A stretch of DNA of 9,965 nt from Thermoleophilia bacterium UBA5186 (lineage in GTDB: Bacteria > Actinomycetota > Thermoleophilia > Gaiellales > Gaiellaceae): assembly GCA_002413095.1 (NCBI GenBank), contig DHWI01000089.1:1402-11366 (forward strand), read 5' to 3'. Every line of letters begins with the position of its first letter. Positions within the stretch are counted from its first letter, which is position 1. Shown here one piece after another: positions 1 through 5,802 of the stretch. A model generated the notes under the pieces. It did not search any database. It was given only the letters and a program-made list of their open reading frames with translations, and was not told the DNA's origin. The position numbers and the translations under genes are program-made.

Positions 1-32
1 GCTCGAATGGAGACTTCGGCGAAGGAGGGGGC

Positions 33-61
33 GCACGGGGGAACCATGGGTTCACCCGTGC
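33..61. other. 29-nt imperfect palindrome (operator or terminator-like hairpin)
   Basis: Bases 33-39 (GCACGGG) pair with 55-61 (CCCGTGC), and 41-45 (GAACC) pair with 49-53 (GGTTC), around an ATG loop with one G/A mismatch at 40/54. That gives 12 base pairs in 29 nt. No T-run follows on either side, so a classical intrinsic terminator is not supported. It could end a gene lying left of the window or bind a dimeric regulator. The structure is read directly; the role is open. Confidence 0.45.
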
Positions 62-98
62 TGGCGCGACTACCCCTCCGACGCGGAAAAGTCAAGTC

Positions 99-127
99 TT
101 GCGGAGCCGTTATCCACAGCCCACAAT
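99..127 (+). promoter_or_regulatory. Candidate promoter of the nine-cysteine protein gene
   Basis: TTGCGG (99-104) resembles a -35 element. It stands 17 nt before CACAAT (122-127), a weak -10-like hexamer that ends 6 nt before the ATG at 134. No Shine-Dalgarno precedes that ATG, so a leaderless or nearly leaderless transcript would fit. The -10 match is poor in its first base, which keeps confidence modest. Confidence 0.35.
110..118 (+). promoter_or_regulatory. Perfect DnaA-box 9-mer
   Basis: TTATCCACA matches the strict DnaA-box consensus TTATNCACA. It sits between the candidate -35 and -10 of the following gene, so bound DnaA would be expected to affect its transcription. It is a single perfect copy; no box cluster and no origin-type genes (dnaA, dnaN, recF, gyrB) are in the window, so an origin is not supported. 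A chance match is possible. Confidence 0.4.
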
Positions 128-133
128 CGACGC

Positions 134-541
134 ATGCAGCCACCGCGTGCCGACGTCCTGAGCGAGCTTCCGCTTCACCCTCAAGACGAGCTGGAGTGCC
201 GGCGCTGCGAGGTGCACTGCGGCAAGGTCGTCTATCCGTCGGCCTGCCTGGAGCGTGCGTGCCCCTTCTCCTACGCGTACACCGACCACGGCCACACCTA
301 CGTCGGCTGCATGCAGAAGGTCTACGGCGTCGAGATCGACCTCGAGCTGATGGAGGCGGCAGAGCGCCGAGGCGGCTTCGGAGCGGTGCGGGCGACCCGC
401 AAGCCGCTTCCGATGTGCCAGGTCGAAGTCGAGAGCTGCTACGAGAGCCGCGCTGACGACCTCGGCTGCGTTAACCCGGAGTTCGGCGAGCTGCCGGTCG
501 GGACGCCGAACTTCCGGATCTTCGCCCAGATCTCCAGCTAG
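134..541 (+). CDS. Nine-cysteine small protein of unknown function
   Basis: This encodes a 135-aa soluble protein that I do not recognise. Its nine cysteines are at 22, 25, 29, 38, 43, 59, 95, 102 and 112. The first three form C-x2-C-x3-C, followed by C-x4-C, with His28, His52 and His54 close by. This spacing suggests bound zinc or an iron-sulfur cluster; a disulfide-rich secreted protein is less likely because there is no signal peptide or membrane segment. Residues 66-80 look helical, and the tail after residue 115 is proline- and glycine-rich. The ATG at 134 is the only ATG, GTG or TTG in this frame back to the left edge. The frame stays open to base 2, however, so a start outside the window cannot be excluded. 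The gene stands alone, with a 10-bp hairpin 3 nt after its stop. Ferredoxin- or rubredoxin-like folds were considered, but no standard motif matches. Confidence 0.7.
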   Translation: MQPPRADVLSELPLHPQDELECRRCEVHCGKVVYPSACLERACPFSYAYTDHGHTYVGCMQKVYGVEIDLELMEAAERRGGFGAVRATRKPLPMCQVEVESCYESRADDLGCVNPEFGELPVGTPNFRIFAQISS

Positions 542-544
542 GAC

Positions 545-576
545 GGTTCGACGAAACGAAGCTGTGTCGTCGGGCC
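545..576 (+). terminator. Hairpin after the nine-cysteine gene
   Basis: Bases 545-554 (GGTTCGACGA) can pair with 567-576 (TCGTCGGGCC) as a 10-bp RNA stem including two G-U pairs, around a 12-nt loop. It begins 3 nt after the stop codon. No U-tract follows, so it may stabilise the mRNA end or act as a weak terminator of the type often proposed in GC-rich actinobacteria. Confidence 0.35.
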
Positions 577-623
577 GCGCTACAACGAGCGACGTTCCGC
601 CAAACCCTCCTAGCAATCCTTTG

Positions 624-659
624 TTGACAGCGGTATAACCGCCGCAGGGCTTCTGCGGC
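624..659 (+). promoter_or_regulatory. Lysozyme gene leader: -35-like TTGACA and two overlapping inverted repeats
   Basis: TTGACA (624-629) is a perfect -35 hexamer, but the position 17 nt downstream (647-652) is a poor -10. Two inverted repeats follow: GCGGT-ATA-ACCGC (630-642) and GCCGCAG-GGCTT-CTGCGGC (641-659, a perfect 7-bp stem with a 5-nt loop). They share bases 641-642, so both cannot form fully at once. TATAAC (634-639) resembles a -10 but is only 4 nt from TTGACA, so those two elements cannot serve the same promoter. The stretch could hold an operator, an attenuator, or a terminator of upstream transcription. Confidence 0.4.
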
Positions 660-678
660 TATTTCGCTGAACGACGAG

Positions 679-686
679 AAGGAGGT
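679..686 (+). promoter_or_regulatory. Strong Shine-Dalgarno of the lysozyme gene
   Basis: AAGGAGGT is a near-perfect anti-16S match placed 7 nt before the ATG at 694, and it fixes that start. It stands out because the nfo, MFS, gltX and M3-like peptidase starts show no comparable site. Confidence 0.85.
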
Positions 687-693
687 CGCAGAG

Positions 694-1557
694 ATGGAAC
701 GTGGGGTGGACGTCTCCTCGAACAACGGCTCGGTCGATTGGGCCCACGTCGCGCAGGCGGGGTACACGTATGCATTCGCGCGGGCGACGCTAGGGCACGG
801 AGATATCGACTCGACCTTCGAGCGGAACCGCGAGGGAGCGAAGGCTCACGGGCTCCGCTTCGGCGCCTATCACCTGCCGTATCCCGGCAGTTCGAGCGCG
901 GATCAGCAGGCCGAGGAGTTCCTGGCGGTTGTGAAGCCGCAGCCCGGCGACCTGCTGCCCTCACTCGACATCGAGAACAAGAGTCCGCCGGACCATGCGG
1001 AGGCGCAGTTCTCCGTCGCGAGACTCGTCGCGTGGCTGCGCGAATGGATGGCCGCGGTCGAGCGTCGGATCGGCGCGAAGCCGCTCGTGTATACGAACCC
1101 GGGCTGGTGGGACTCGCGGCTGAAGAACGCCGACCTCACGGATCACCCACTCTGGCTTGCGCACTACACGTCGAAGAGCTCCCCGACGATCCCGAAGCCC
1201 TGGACGTCCTACGCGATCTGGCAGCACAGCGAGACAGGCGACGTCGGCGGTCATGTGTTCGACCTGAACCGCTGCGCCGACCTGTCCGCCGTCACCATCC
1301 CGGCGCACGGAACCACCCACCCGGTGCTCGAGCTCGGCGCGCACGGGGCCGACGTGATCCGACTGAAGCGCCTGCTGACGACGTGGTGCGAAGGCCACCC
1401 GCCGCCGGCCGGTCTCCTCGACAACGACGTCTTCGGTCAGAAGACGGTAGCCGCGGTCAAGCGGTTCCAGCAGGTGTCTGGTCTGGATGAAACGGGCAAG
1501 GTCGGAGCGAAGACCTGGACGGCCCTGGAGCATTCCGGGCACAAGGTGCACGCGTGA
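694..1557 (+). CDS. GH25 lysozyme (muramidase) with C-terminal peptidoglycan-binding domain
   Basis: This encodes a 287-aa enzyme predicted to cut the beta-1,4 bond between N-acetylmuramic acid and N-acetylglucosamine in peptidoglycan. Residues 1-205 form the GH25 barrel: GVDVSSN at the start (Asp6), the LDIEN strand with catalytic-type Asp92 and Glu94, YTNPGWW near 133-139, and VFDLN with Asp190. Residues 212-280 look like a PG_binding_1 repeat, including LGAHGADVIRLKRLL and TVAAVKRFQ. There is no signal peptide; the barrel begins at residue 3. The protein would therefore need lysis, a holin or a non-Sec route to reach the wall, which is the layout of phage endolysins. No phage genes lie nearby. 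The gene has its own leader and a strong Shine-Dalgarno, and it converges on nfo across 29 bp. Family assignment is firm; endolysin versus housekeeping or secreted role is open. Confidence 0.92.
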   Translation: MERGVDVSSNNGSVDWAHVAQAGYTYAFARATLGHGDIDSTFERNREGAKAHGLRFGAYHLPYPGSSSADQQAEEFLAVVKPQPGDLLPSLDIENKSPPDHAEAQFSVARLVAWLREWMAAVERRIGAKPLVYTNPGWWDSRLKNADLTDHPLWLAHYTSKSSPTIPKPWTSYAIWQHSETGDVGGHVFDLNRCADLSAVTIPAHGTTHPVLELGAHGADVIRLKRLLTTWCEGHPPPAGLLDNDVFGQKTVAAVKRFQQVSGLDETGKVGAKTWTALEHSGHKVHA

Positions 1558-1586
1558 CTCCATGGCCGGGCGGGCGTTGGCGGGTG

Positions 1587-2453
1587 CTAACCGACCAAGA
1601 GGCGTCTAAGAGCCCGGGCGTGCACCTTGCGCAGCTTGGCGACCTGCTCGGCGTCGGGGCCTCTGCCCTCGCGGCCCGGAACCTCCAGTAGCGCCGGCAG
1701 CCCCTGCAGCGCCGGGTGCGCCAGGAAGACGCCGAGCCCGTCGCCGAGCAGTCCCTCGCCGACGTTGTCGTGCCGGTCGCGGTTCGAGCCGAGCGGCGCC
1801 TTCGAGTCGTTCGCGTGCAGCGCGCGCAGGCGGTCGAGGCCGATGCGCTCGTCCACCTCGGTGACGAGCGCATCGATCGCCGTCGGGTCGGTCACGTCGT
1901 AGCCGGACACATAGAGGTGGCACGAGTCGAGGCAGATGCCGAGCCTGGGATGACGGTCGAGCGCGTCGACCAGCACCGCGAGCTCGTCGACTGAGCGGCC
2001 GATCGTCCCGCCGGCGCCCGCCGAGTTCTCGATCAAGAGCCACGTCCGCTCGGAGCAGAGCTCGAGCACCTGCAGCAGCGCCGGAACCACGCGCTCGAGG
2101 CCGGCTTCGAGGCCGGCGCCGAGGTGCGAGCCGACGTGGAAGACGACTCCGTCGGCGTCGATGGCGCAGGCGATCTCCATCGTGTTCCGCAGCGTCGCGA
2201 TCGACTTGGAGTAGATCTCGTCGTCGGGACTCGCGAGGTTGACGAGATACAGCGCGTGGCAGACGGTGGACTCGATCCCCGCCTCGATCGCGCGCTCCTT
2301 GAAGGCCGCGAAGTTGGCCGGATCGTGGTTCGTCGTCCGCCAGGTGCGCGGGCTCTGAGTGAAGACCTGGACGGCCTCGCAGCCGAACGACTCGGCACGG
2401 TCGATCGCGCGGTGAATCCCGCCCGAGCAGGAGACGTGAGCCCCGAACAGCAC
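1587..2453 (-). CDS. nfo: Endonuclease IV (AP endonuclease)
   Basis: This encodes a 288-aa TIM-barrel DNA-repair enzyme that nicks DNA 5' of abasic sites in base excision repair. All nine metal ligands of the family can be read: His66, His106, Glu142, Asp176, His179, His213, Asp226, His228 and Glu257. They run in the same order as the E. coli ligands, at a constant offset of three residues. Recognisable motifs are FGAHVSCSGG at the start, LDSCHLYVSGYD, HANDSKAPLGS and DRHDNVGEG. Two variants stand out: HALYLVN where HAPYL is usual, and HVGSH where HPGSH is usual. The start is taken as GTG at 2453-2451 because it directly precedes LFGAHVSC and lies 7 nt after TATTGT. No Shine-Dalgarno is visible. 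The gene diverges from the MFS gene across 43 bp. Length is normal for the family. Confidence 0.95.
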   Translation of the reverse strand: MLFGAHVSCSGGIHRAIDRAESFGCEAVQVFTQSPRTWRTTNHDPANFAAFKERAIEAGIESTVCHALYLVNLASPDDEIYSKSIATLRNTMEIACAIDADGVVFHVGSHLGAGLEAGLERVVPALLQVLELCSERTWLLIENSAGAGGTIGRSVDELAVLVDALDRHPRLGICLDSCHLYVSGYDVTDPTAIDALVTEVDERIGLDRLRALHANDSKAPLGSNRDRHDNVGEGLLGDGLGVFLAHPALQGLPALLEVPGREGRGPDAEQVAKLRKVHARALRRLLVG

Positions 2454-2460
2454 CGACCCG

Positions 2461-2466
2461 ACAATA
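2461..2466 (-). promoter_or_regulatory. -10 element for nfo (TATTGT), leaderless layout
   Basis: On the minus strand TATTGT ends exactly 7 nt before the GTG start of nfo, so transcription would start at or next to the start codon. No good -35 is visible. The position 17 nt upstream coincides exactly with the -10 of the divergent MFS gene. Confidence 0.5.
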
Positions 2467-2483
2467 CCGGCCGATCCTGGCAA

Positions 2484-2489
2484 TACTCT
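2484..2489 (+). promoter_or_regulatory. -10 element for the MFS gene (TACTCT), leaderless layout
   Basis: TACTCT fits TANNNT and ends 7 nt before the GTG at 2497. There is no Shine-Dalgarno. The -35 position at 17-nt spacing falls exactly on the -10 of nfo (2461-2466), so RNA polymerase should occupy only one of the two promoters at a time. Confidence 0.5.
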
Positions 2490-2496
2490 CGCCCCG

Positions 2497-3732
2497 GTGC
2501 ACCTCCAGGGCAGGCTGGGGCCTCTCGCTGAGCGGGAATACAAGCGCTTCTTCTTCGCCAGCACGATTTCGTCGTTCGGCGACCGCGTCGGCGTGCTCGC
2601 CCTCGTCTTCGCCGTCCTCGGGCTGACTGGATCGGGCACCGACCTCGGCCTCGTCCTCGCCGCACGGCAGGTCATGGAGGCGGCGGTTCTCCTGGCGGGC
2701 GGGGTGTGGTCGGACCGCCTCCCGAGGCAGTGGATCCTCGTCGGCGCCGCGACGGTCCAGGCGATCTCCCAAGCTTCGGTCGCCGCCCTTCTCCTCGGCG
2801 GCTGGGCCTCCATCCCCGCCCTGATCGGCCTGCAGGCGCTTTACGGCGTCGGCGGCGGGCTCGTGGTGCCGGCGACCGTCGGGCTTGTGCCGCAGACGGT
2901 TCCGACCGAGCGTCTCTACCAGGCGAACGCGCTCCTCAGCCTCAGCCGCAACACGATGGGGATCGTCGGGCCGGCGGTCGGTGGAATCGTGATCGTGGCG
3001 GCGAGCCCGTCGCTCGCCCTCGCGGTCGACGCGGCGACGTTCGTTGCAGCCGGCCTGCTGCTGACGACGCTGAGCATTCCGCGCCGCGCGAGGGCCGGAG
3101 AGCACGCGCTGTTCCTCCATGAGCTGCGCCTCGGCTGGCGGGAGTTCGCCTCGCGGACGTGGCTGTGGTCGACGGTGACGCTCTTCGGCGTCTCGAACTT
3201 CGTCTTTGCCGCCTGGGTCGTGCTGGGACCGGTGATCGCCTTGAAGCACCTCGGAGGTGCGGGCGCATGGGCGATCGTCGGAGCCTCGAGCGGAGTCGGT
3301 GCGGTGATCGGAGGATTGCTCGCATTGCGGTTGCGGCCCCAGCGCCCGCTTTTCGTCTCCGTCGTGCTGGCCGGAGCAACGGTTCTCGAACTCGCAGCCC
3401 TTGCCTTGCACGCCCACACCGCGGTGCTCTCGGCCGTCGCGCTCCTCGCGGGCGCGGCGATCGCGATCCACCTCACCCTCTGGGTGACCGTCTTACAGCA
3501 GCACATCCCGGAGGGTGCCCAGTCGCGTGTCAGCTCCTACGACGAGCTTGGCTCCTTCCTCCTGATCCCGCTCGGGCTGGCTCTCGCAGGCCCGGCTTCC
3601 AACCTGCTCGGGATGGGCGTCACGCTCTGGGGAGCCGCTGCGATCTCCGCGGTCTGCATTGCCACGATGGCCGCGATCCCGAGCGTCCGCGCGCTCAGGA
3701 GCAAGGGCGCGCCCGAGCCCGTCGTCACGTAG
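2497..3732 (+). CDS. MFS exporter, EntS/MFS_3-like
   Basis: This encodes a 411-aa integral membrane protein with about 12 hydrophobic segments, predicted to be a proton-driven exporter of small molecules. The cytoplasmic N-terminus (1-17) leads into FFFASTISSFGDRVGVLALVF. The loop between segments 2 and 3 carries the MFS signature as GGVWSDRLPRQW (68-79). A central cytoplasmic stretch near 195-222 (PRRARAGEH to WREFASR) separates the two halves. The late segment reads AQSRVSSYDELGSFLLIPLGLALAGP (341-366), which is typical of the MFS_3 group that includes the enterobactin exporter EntS. The substrate cannot be told from sequence, and no siderophore or antibiotic genes are nearby. The GTG start is supported by a -10 element exactly 7 nt upstream. 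The stop codon lies 10 nt before gltX, so readthrough into gltX is likely. Confidence 0.88.
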   Translation: MHLQGRLGPLAEREYKRFFFASTISSFGDRVGVLALVFAVLGLTGSGTDLGLVLAARQVMEAAVLLAGGVWSDRLPRQWILVGAATVQAISQASVAALLLGGWASIPALIGLQALYGVGGGLVVPATVGLVPQTVPTERLYQANALLSLSRNTMGIVGPAVGGIVIVAASPSLALAVDAATFVAAGLLLTTLSIPRRARAGEHALFLHELRLGWREFASRTWLWSTVTLFGVSNFVFAAWVVLGPVIALKHLGGAGAWAIVGASSGVGAVIGGLLALRLRPQRPLFVSVVLAGATVLELAALALHAHTAVLSAVALLAGAAIAIHLTLWVTVLQQHIPEGAQSRVSSYDELGSFLLIPLGLALAGPASNLLGMGVTLWGAAAISAVCIATMAAIPSVRALRSKGAPEPVVT

Positions 3733-3735
3733 CGT
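3730..3735 (+). promoter_or_regulatory. -10 element for gltX overlapping the MFS stop codon (TAGCGT)
   Basis: TAGCGT fits TANNNT and ends 7 nt before the ATG at 3743. Its first three bases are the TAG stop codon of the MFS gene. There is no Shine-Dalgarno before gltX and no visible -35. The match suggests that gltX has its own leaderless promoter as well as readthrough from upstream. Confidence 0.4.
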
Positions 3736-3742
3736 TTGCGCC

Positions 3743-4996
3743 ATGTCGGTTCGCGTCCGCATGGCTCCGAGCCCCACCGGGCTGCTCCACATCGGCAACG
3801 TCCGCACGGCGCTCTTCAACTGGCTCTTTGCGCGCAACCAGGGCGGCGAGTTCCTGCTCCGAATCGAGAACACGGACACTGCGCGCGAGGTCTTCGAGGC
3901 GACCGAGCAGATCCAGGAATCGTTGCGCTGGCTTGGGCTGGACTGGGACGGCCCGGTTACGTTCCAGCTCGACAGCATGGAGCGCTGCCGCGAGCTCGCG
4001 CACGAGCTCGTCGAGGCCGGCAAGGCCTACGAGGACGAGGGAGCGATCCGCTTCCGCATGCCCGACGAGGGCACGACCGCCTGGGACGACGTCGTGCTCG
4101 GCCGCGTCGAGGTCCCGAACGAGACGATCGAGGACCTCGTGCTCCTGCGCTCCGACGGCCGGCCGACCTACAACTTCGCCTCGCCGGTCGAGGACGTCCA
4201 GGACCGGATCACGCACGTCCTTCGCGGCCCCGACCACGTCTCGAACACGCCCAAACAGATCCAGATCCTGCGCGCGCTGGACGCCGACCTGCCGGTTTAC
4301 GGCCATGTCCCGAACGTGAACGGCGAGGACGGCAAGAAGCTGTCGAAGCGGCACGGCGCGGTCACCGTGGACGAGTTCCGCAAGGTCGGCTACTACGCGC
4401 CGGCGCTCGTCAACCACCTCGCGCTCCTCGGCTGGAGCTACGACGACAGGACCGAGATCATGTCGGTCGACGAGCTCGTCGACCGCTTCGCGCTCGAGCG
4501 CATCTCCTCGAGCCCCGCGACCTTCGACTACGCCAAGCTCGACCACATCAACGGGATGCACCTCCGCGCGCTGCCGCTGGACGCGTACGCGGACGCGCTC
4601 GTCCTCTGGGTCGGCGAGCAGGGCTACGACTGGGACGCGGTGCGGGTGCGCGAGACCGCTCCGCTCGTGCAGGAGAAGATCGCGAAGTTCTCCGAGTACC
4701 CAGACTTCGTCCGCTTCCTGTTCGAGGAGGTGGACGCGCCCGCGGTCGGCAACGGCGTCCTGGCCCAGGCCACCGAAGCGTTGGCGGCGGCGGAGCCGTT
4801 CACGCGCGAGCGGATCGAGTCAGCCCTGCGTGAGTGGGCGGAGCGAGAGGGTCTGAAGCCGCGGGAGGCGTTCCAGCCCGTTCGGATCGCGGTCACCGGG
4901 TCGAAGATCTCGCCCGGCCTGTTCGAGAGCCTCGAGCTCCTGGGCAAGGAGCGGTCGCTCGAACGTTTACGACGCGCTAGTGGTAGCGCTTCCTAG
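3743..4996 (+). CDS. gltX: Glutamyl-tRNA synthetase, compact form
   Basis: This encodes a 417-aa class I synthetase that charges tRNA with glutamate for translation. The nucleotide-binding motifs are PSPTGLLHIGN (9-19, HIGH-type) and KKLSKRHG (198-205, KMSKS-type). Conserved family blocks include LLRIENTD (38-45), GRPTYNF (139-145) and THVLRGPDHVSNTPKQ (157-172). Residues from about 290 on form the helical anticodon-binding part, which separates it from the truncated GluQ-type paralogues. It is short: bacterial GluRS is usually about 460-490 aa. The missing part is clear. After GKAY (93-96) the chain reaches AIRFRMP (101-107) within four residues, where most GluRS carry some 40-50 residues with a Cys-containing, often zinc-binding segment. 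The reading frame is intact, so this is a compact variant rather than a frameshift. ATG at 3743 directly precedes SVRVRMAPSPTG. Confidence 0.95.
   Translation: MSVRVRMAPSPTGLLHIGNVRTALFNWLFARNQGGEFLLRIENTDTAREVFEATEQIQESLRWLGLDWDGPVTFQLDSMERCRELAHELVEAGKAYEDEGAIRFRMPDEGTTAWDDVVLGRVEVPNETIEDLVLLRSDGRPTYNFASPVEDVQDRITHVLRGPDHVSNTPKQIQILRALDADLPVYGHVPNVNGEDGKKLSKRHGAVTVDEFRKVGYYAPALVNHLALLGWSYDDRTEIMSVDELVDRFALERISSSPATFDYAKLDHINGMHLRALPLDAYADALVLWVGEQGYDWDAVRVRETAPLVQEKIAKFSEYPDFVRFLFEEVDAPAVGNGVLAQATEALAAAEPFTRERIESALREWAEREGLKPREAFQPVRIAVTGSKISPGLFESLELLGKERSLERLRRASGSAS
4974..4989. terminator. Hairpin at the 3' end of gltX
   Basis: GCGCTA (4974-4979) pairs perfectly with TAGCGC (4984-4989) around GTGG, 5 nt before the gltX stop codon. 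It also covers the stop codon of the small minus-strand frame. It could act as a weak two-way terminator between the convergent transcripts. The stem is short (6 bp) and has no T-run, so this is tentative. Confidence 0.3.
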
Positions 4997-5105
4997 GCAG
5001 AGGCTTGGGCTGCGCGAGCGGGTCGAGCGCCTTCTGGAACTCGCGCCAGGCCCGCAACCGAAATTGCTCGGTCGGTGCCGGTAGCTCCTGCTGACCCCGT
5101 TTCAT
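4977..5105 (-). CDS. Possible small protein gene (42 aa)
   Basis: The frame starts at ATG (5105-5103) and ends at TAG (4979-4977), overlapping the end of gltX by 20 bp on the other strand. The product is a basic, Trp- and Pro-containing peptide, with RLRAWREFQKALDPL in the middle and PKPLPRKRYH at the end. AAGGGG lies 6 nt before the ATG on the minus strand (plus coordinates 5112-5117) and could serve as a Shine-Dalgarno. An in-frame ATG at 5144 would give 55 aa, but the extra residues look like low-complexity leader. An amphipathic helix followed by a basic tail is plausible for a real protein. I recognise no family. It would fill most of the otherwise empty 203-bp gap after gltX. Confidence 0.4.
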   Translation of the reverse strand: MKRGQQELPAPTEQFRLRAWREFQKALDPLAQPKPLPRKRYH

Positions 5106-5199
5106 CTGAGACCCCTTGCCCTCATTTCCTCGTTCACTTCTCATTTACAAGGGGTAAACGCCCCACTTGAGGCTAGGGGTACGGAGGTGTCCCTCAGGG

Positions 5200-5775
5200 C
5201 TACCGGTTTCCGGCGAGGGCGCCGAGCGCGAACGCGGTCAGTCCGACCGCAACCAGGATCCACATCCCGGCGATCGCGCCGGCCGCGAGGGCGAACGCAC
5301 CGGCGGCGACGAGCGCCCGTGCGAGCAGGACGCGGCGGACCGGCGACTCGTGGGCCCGCGACGGCACGGCGGAATCCGGCACGGGGCTGGCGAGCCGCAG
5401 CTGGGCGAGTCGGACCCGGAAGAGCGCTCCGCGCCACTCGTAGACGTACGGCTTCGCTGCTTCGGCGTCGTCGACCTCAAGGACGTAGGCAATCTCTGCC
5501 GTCGCATCCCTCGCGTCGGTCAGCGCCGCCGCGAGCTCCTCGTGCGCCGTCTCGGCGTCGAGCGGCGGCTCGAGCCCGGTGACGAGCTCGGCTGACCGAT
5601 GGAGCGAGTACTGGAGGCCGCCGAGCCGATCGGGGGCGTCGTCGCGGCCGAGTGTCTCGTCCGGGTCGGCCGCAAGCACTTCGAGCCGGTGCAGCGTCGT
5701 GCGGAGGTCGGTCCAGACTCCCGCAATCGCCGCCTCGTAGCTCTCCCGCGCGCCGGTCCCGACGATCTGCTTCAA
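5200..5775 (-). CDS. Unknown 191-aa protein with C-terminal membrane hairpin
   Basis: I do not recognise a family. Residues 1-130 are mostly helical and charged, rich in Ala, Glu, Asp and Arg, with no catalytic motif that I can name. Residues 131-147 form a Pro/Ser/Arg-rich linker. Residues 149-189 are strongly hydrophobic, with a Gly-Met-Trp turn near 170, and fit two membrane helices close together. The protein would thus be anchored in the inner membrane with the N-terminal domain in the cytosol. TTG at 5775-5773 is preferred as start because TAGAAT ends exactly 7 nt upstream; GTG at 5793, six codons earlier, is the alternative. The gene diverges from the receiver gene across 37 bp, and shared control with that cluster is possible. 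The same frame stays open far upstream into the neighbouring genes, but this is a GC-rich artefact. Confidence 0.75.
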   Translation of the reverse strand: MKQIVGTGARESYEAAIAGVWTDLRTTLHRLEVLAADPDETLGRDDAPDRLGGLQYSLHRSAELVTGLEPPLDAETAHEELAAALTDARDATAEIAYVLEVDDAEAAKPYVYEWRGALFRVRLAQLRLASPVPDSAVPSRAHESPVRRVLLARALVAAGAFALAAGAIAGMWILVAVGLTAFALGALAGNR

Positions 5776-5782
5776 GGGCTTG

Positions 5783-5788
5783 ATTCTA
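5783..5788 (-). promoter_or_regulatory. -10 element for the 191-aa membrane protein gene (TAGAAT)
   Basis: On the minus strand TAGAAT, five of six bases identical to TATAAT, ends 7 nt before the TTG start. This indicates a leaderless transcript and decides between the TTG and the earlier GTG, which lies upstream of the element. No -35 match is visible. Confidence 0.5.
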
Positions 5789-5796
5789 GCCACCGG

Positions 5797-5802
5797 TAGA
5801 CT
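5797..5802 (+). promoter_or_regulatory. -10 element for the receiver gene (TAGACT)
   Basis: TAGACT ends 10 nt before the GTG at 5813. With transcription starting about 7 nt after the -10, the leader would be only about 3 nt. It lies 8 bp from the divergent TAGAAT element, so the two promoters are back to back and are likely to compete. Confidence 0.35.

Noticed and set aside
1..47. A leftward gene start (ATG at 47-45 or a nearby GTG) behind TTGACT on the minus strand
   Set aside because: Only about 15 codons are visible before the edge, the -10 (TAGTCG) is poor and the Shine-Dalgarno-like GGAGGGG is too far from the start. It cannot be judged from this window.
101..133. Replication origin suggested by the DnaA box
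   Set aside because: There is one perfect box only, no AT-rich unwinding region, and no origin-linked genes in the window.
7..456. A 149-codon plus-strand frame overlapping the nine-cysteine gene
   Set aside because: It is Arg/Ser/Ala-rich with no domain-like pattern. The other frame has regularly spaced Cys and a natural protein composition.
1558..1586. Terminator between the convergent lysozyme and nfo genes
   Set aside because: The 29-bp gap has no stem that I could pair convincingly and no T-run.
1606..3471. A 621-codon minus-strand frame across nfo and the MFS gene
   Set aside because: It is dominated by Arg, Ala, Gly, Asp and Glu and lies out of frame with nfo and antisense to the MFS gene. 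No motif supports it.
3743..4996. Glutamyl-Q tRNA(Asp) synthetase, suggested by short length
   Set aside because: The protein has the C-terminal anticodon-binding part and a full KLSKRHG motif, and it is well above the roughly 300 aa of GluQ-type enzymes.
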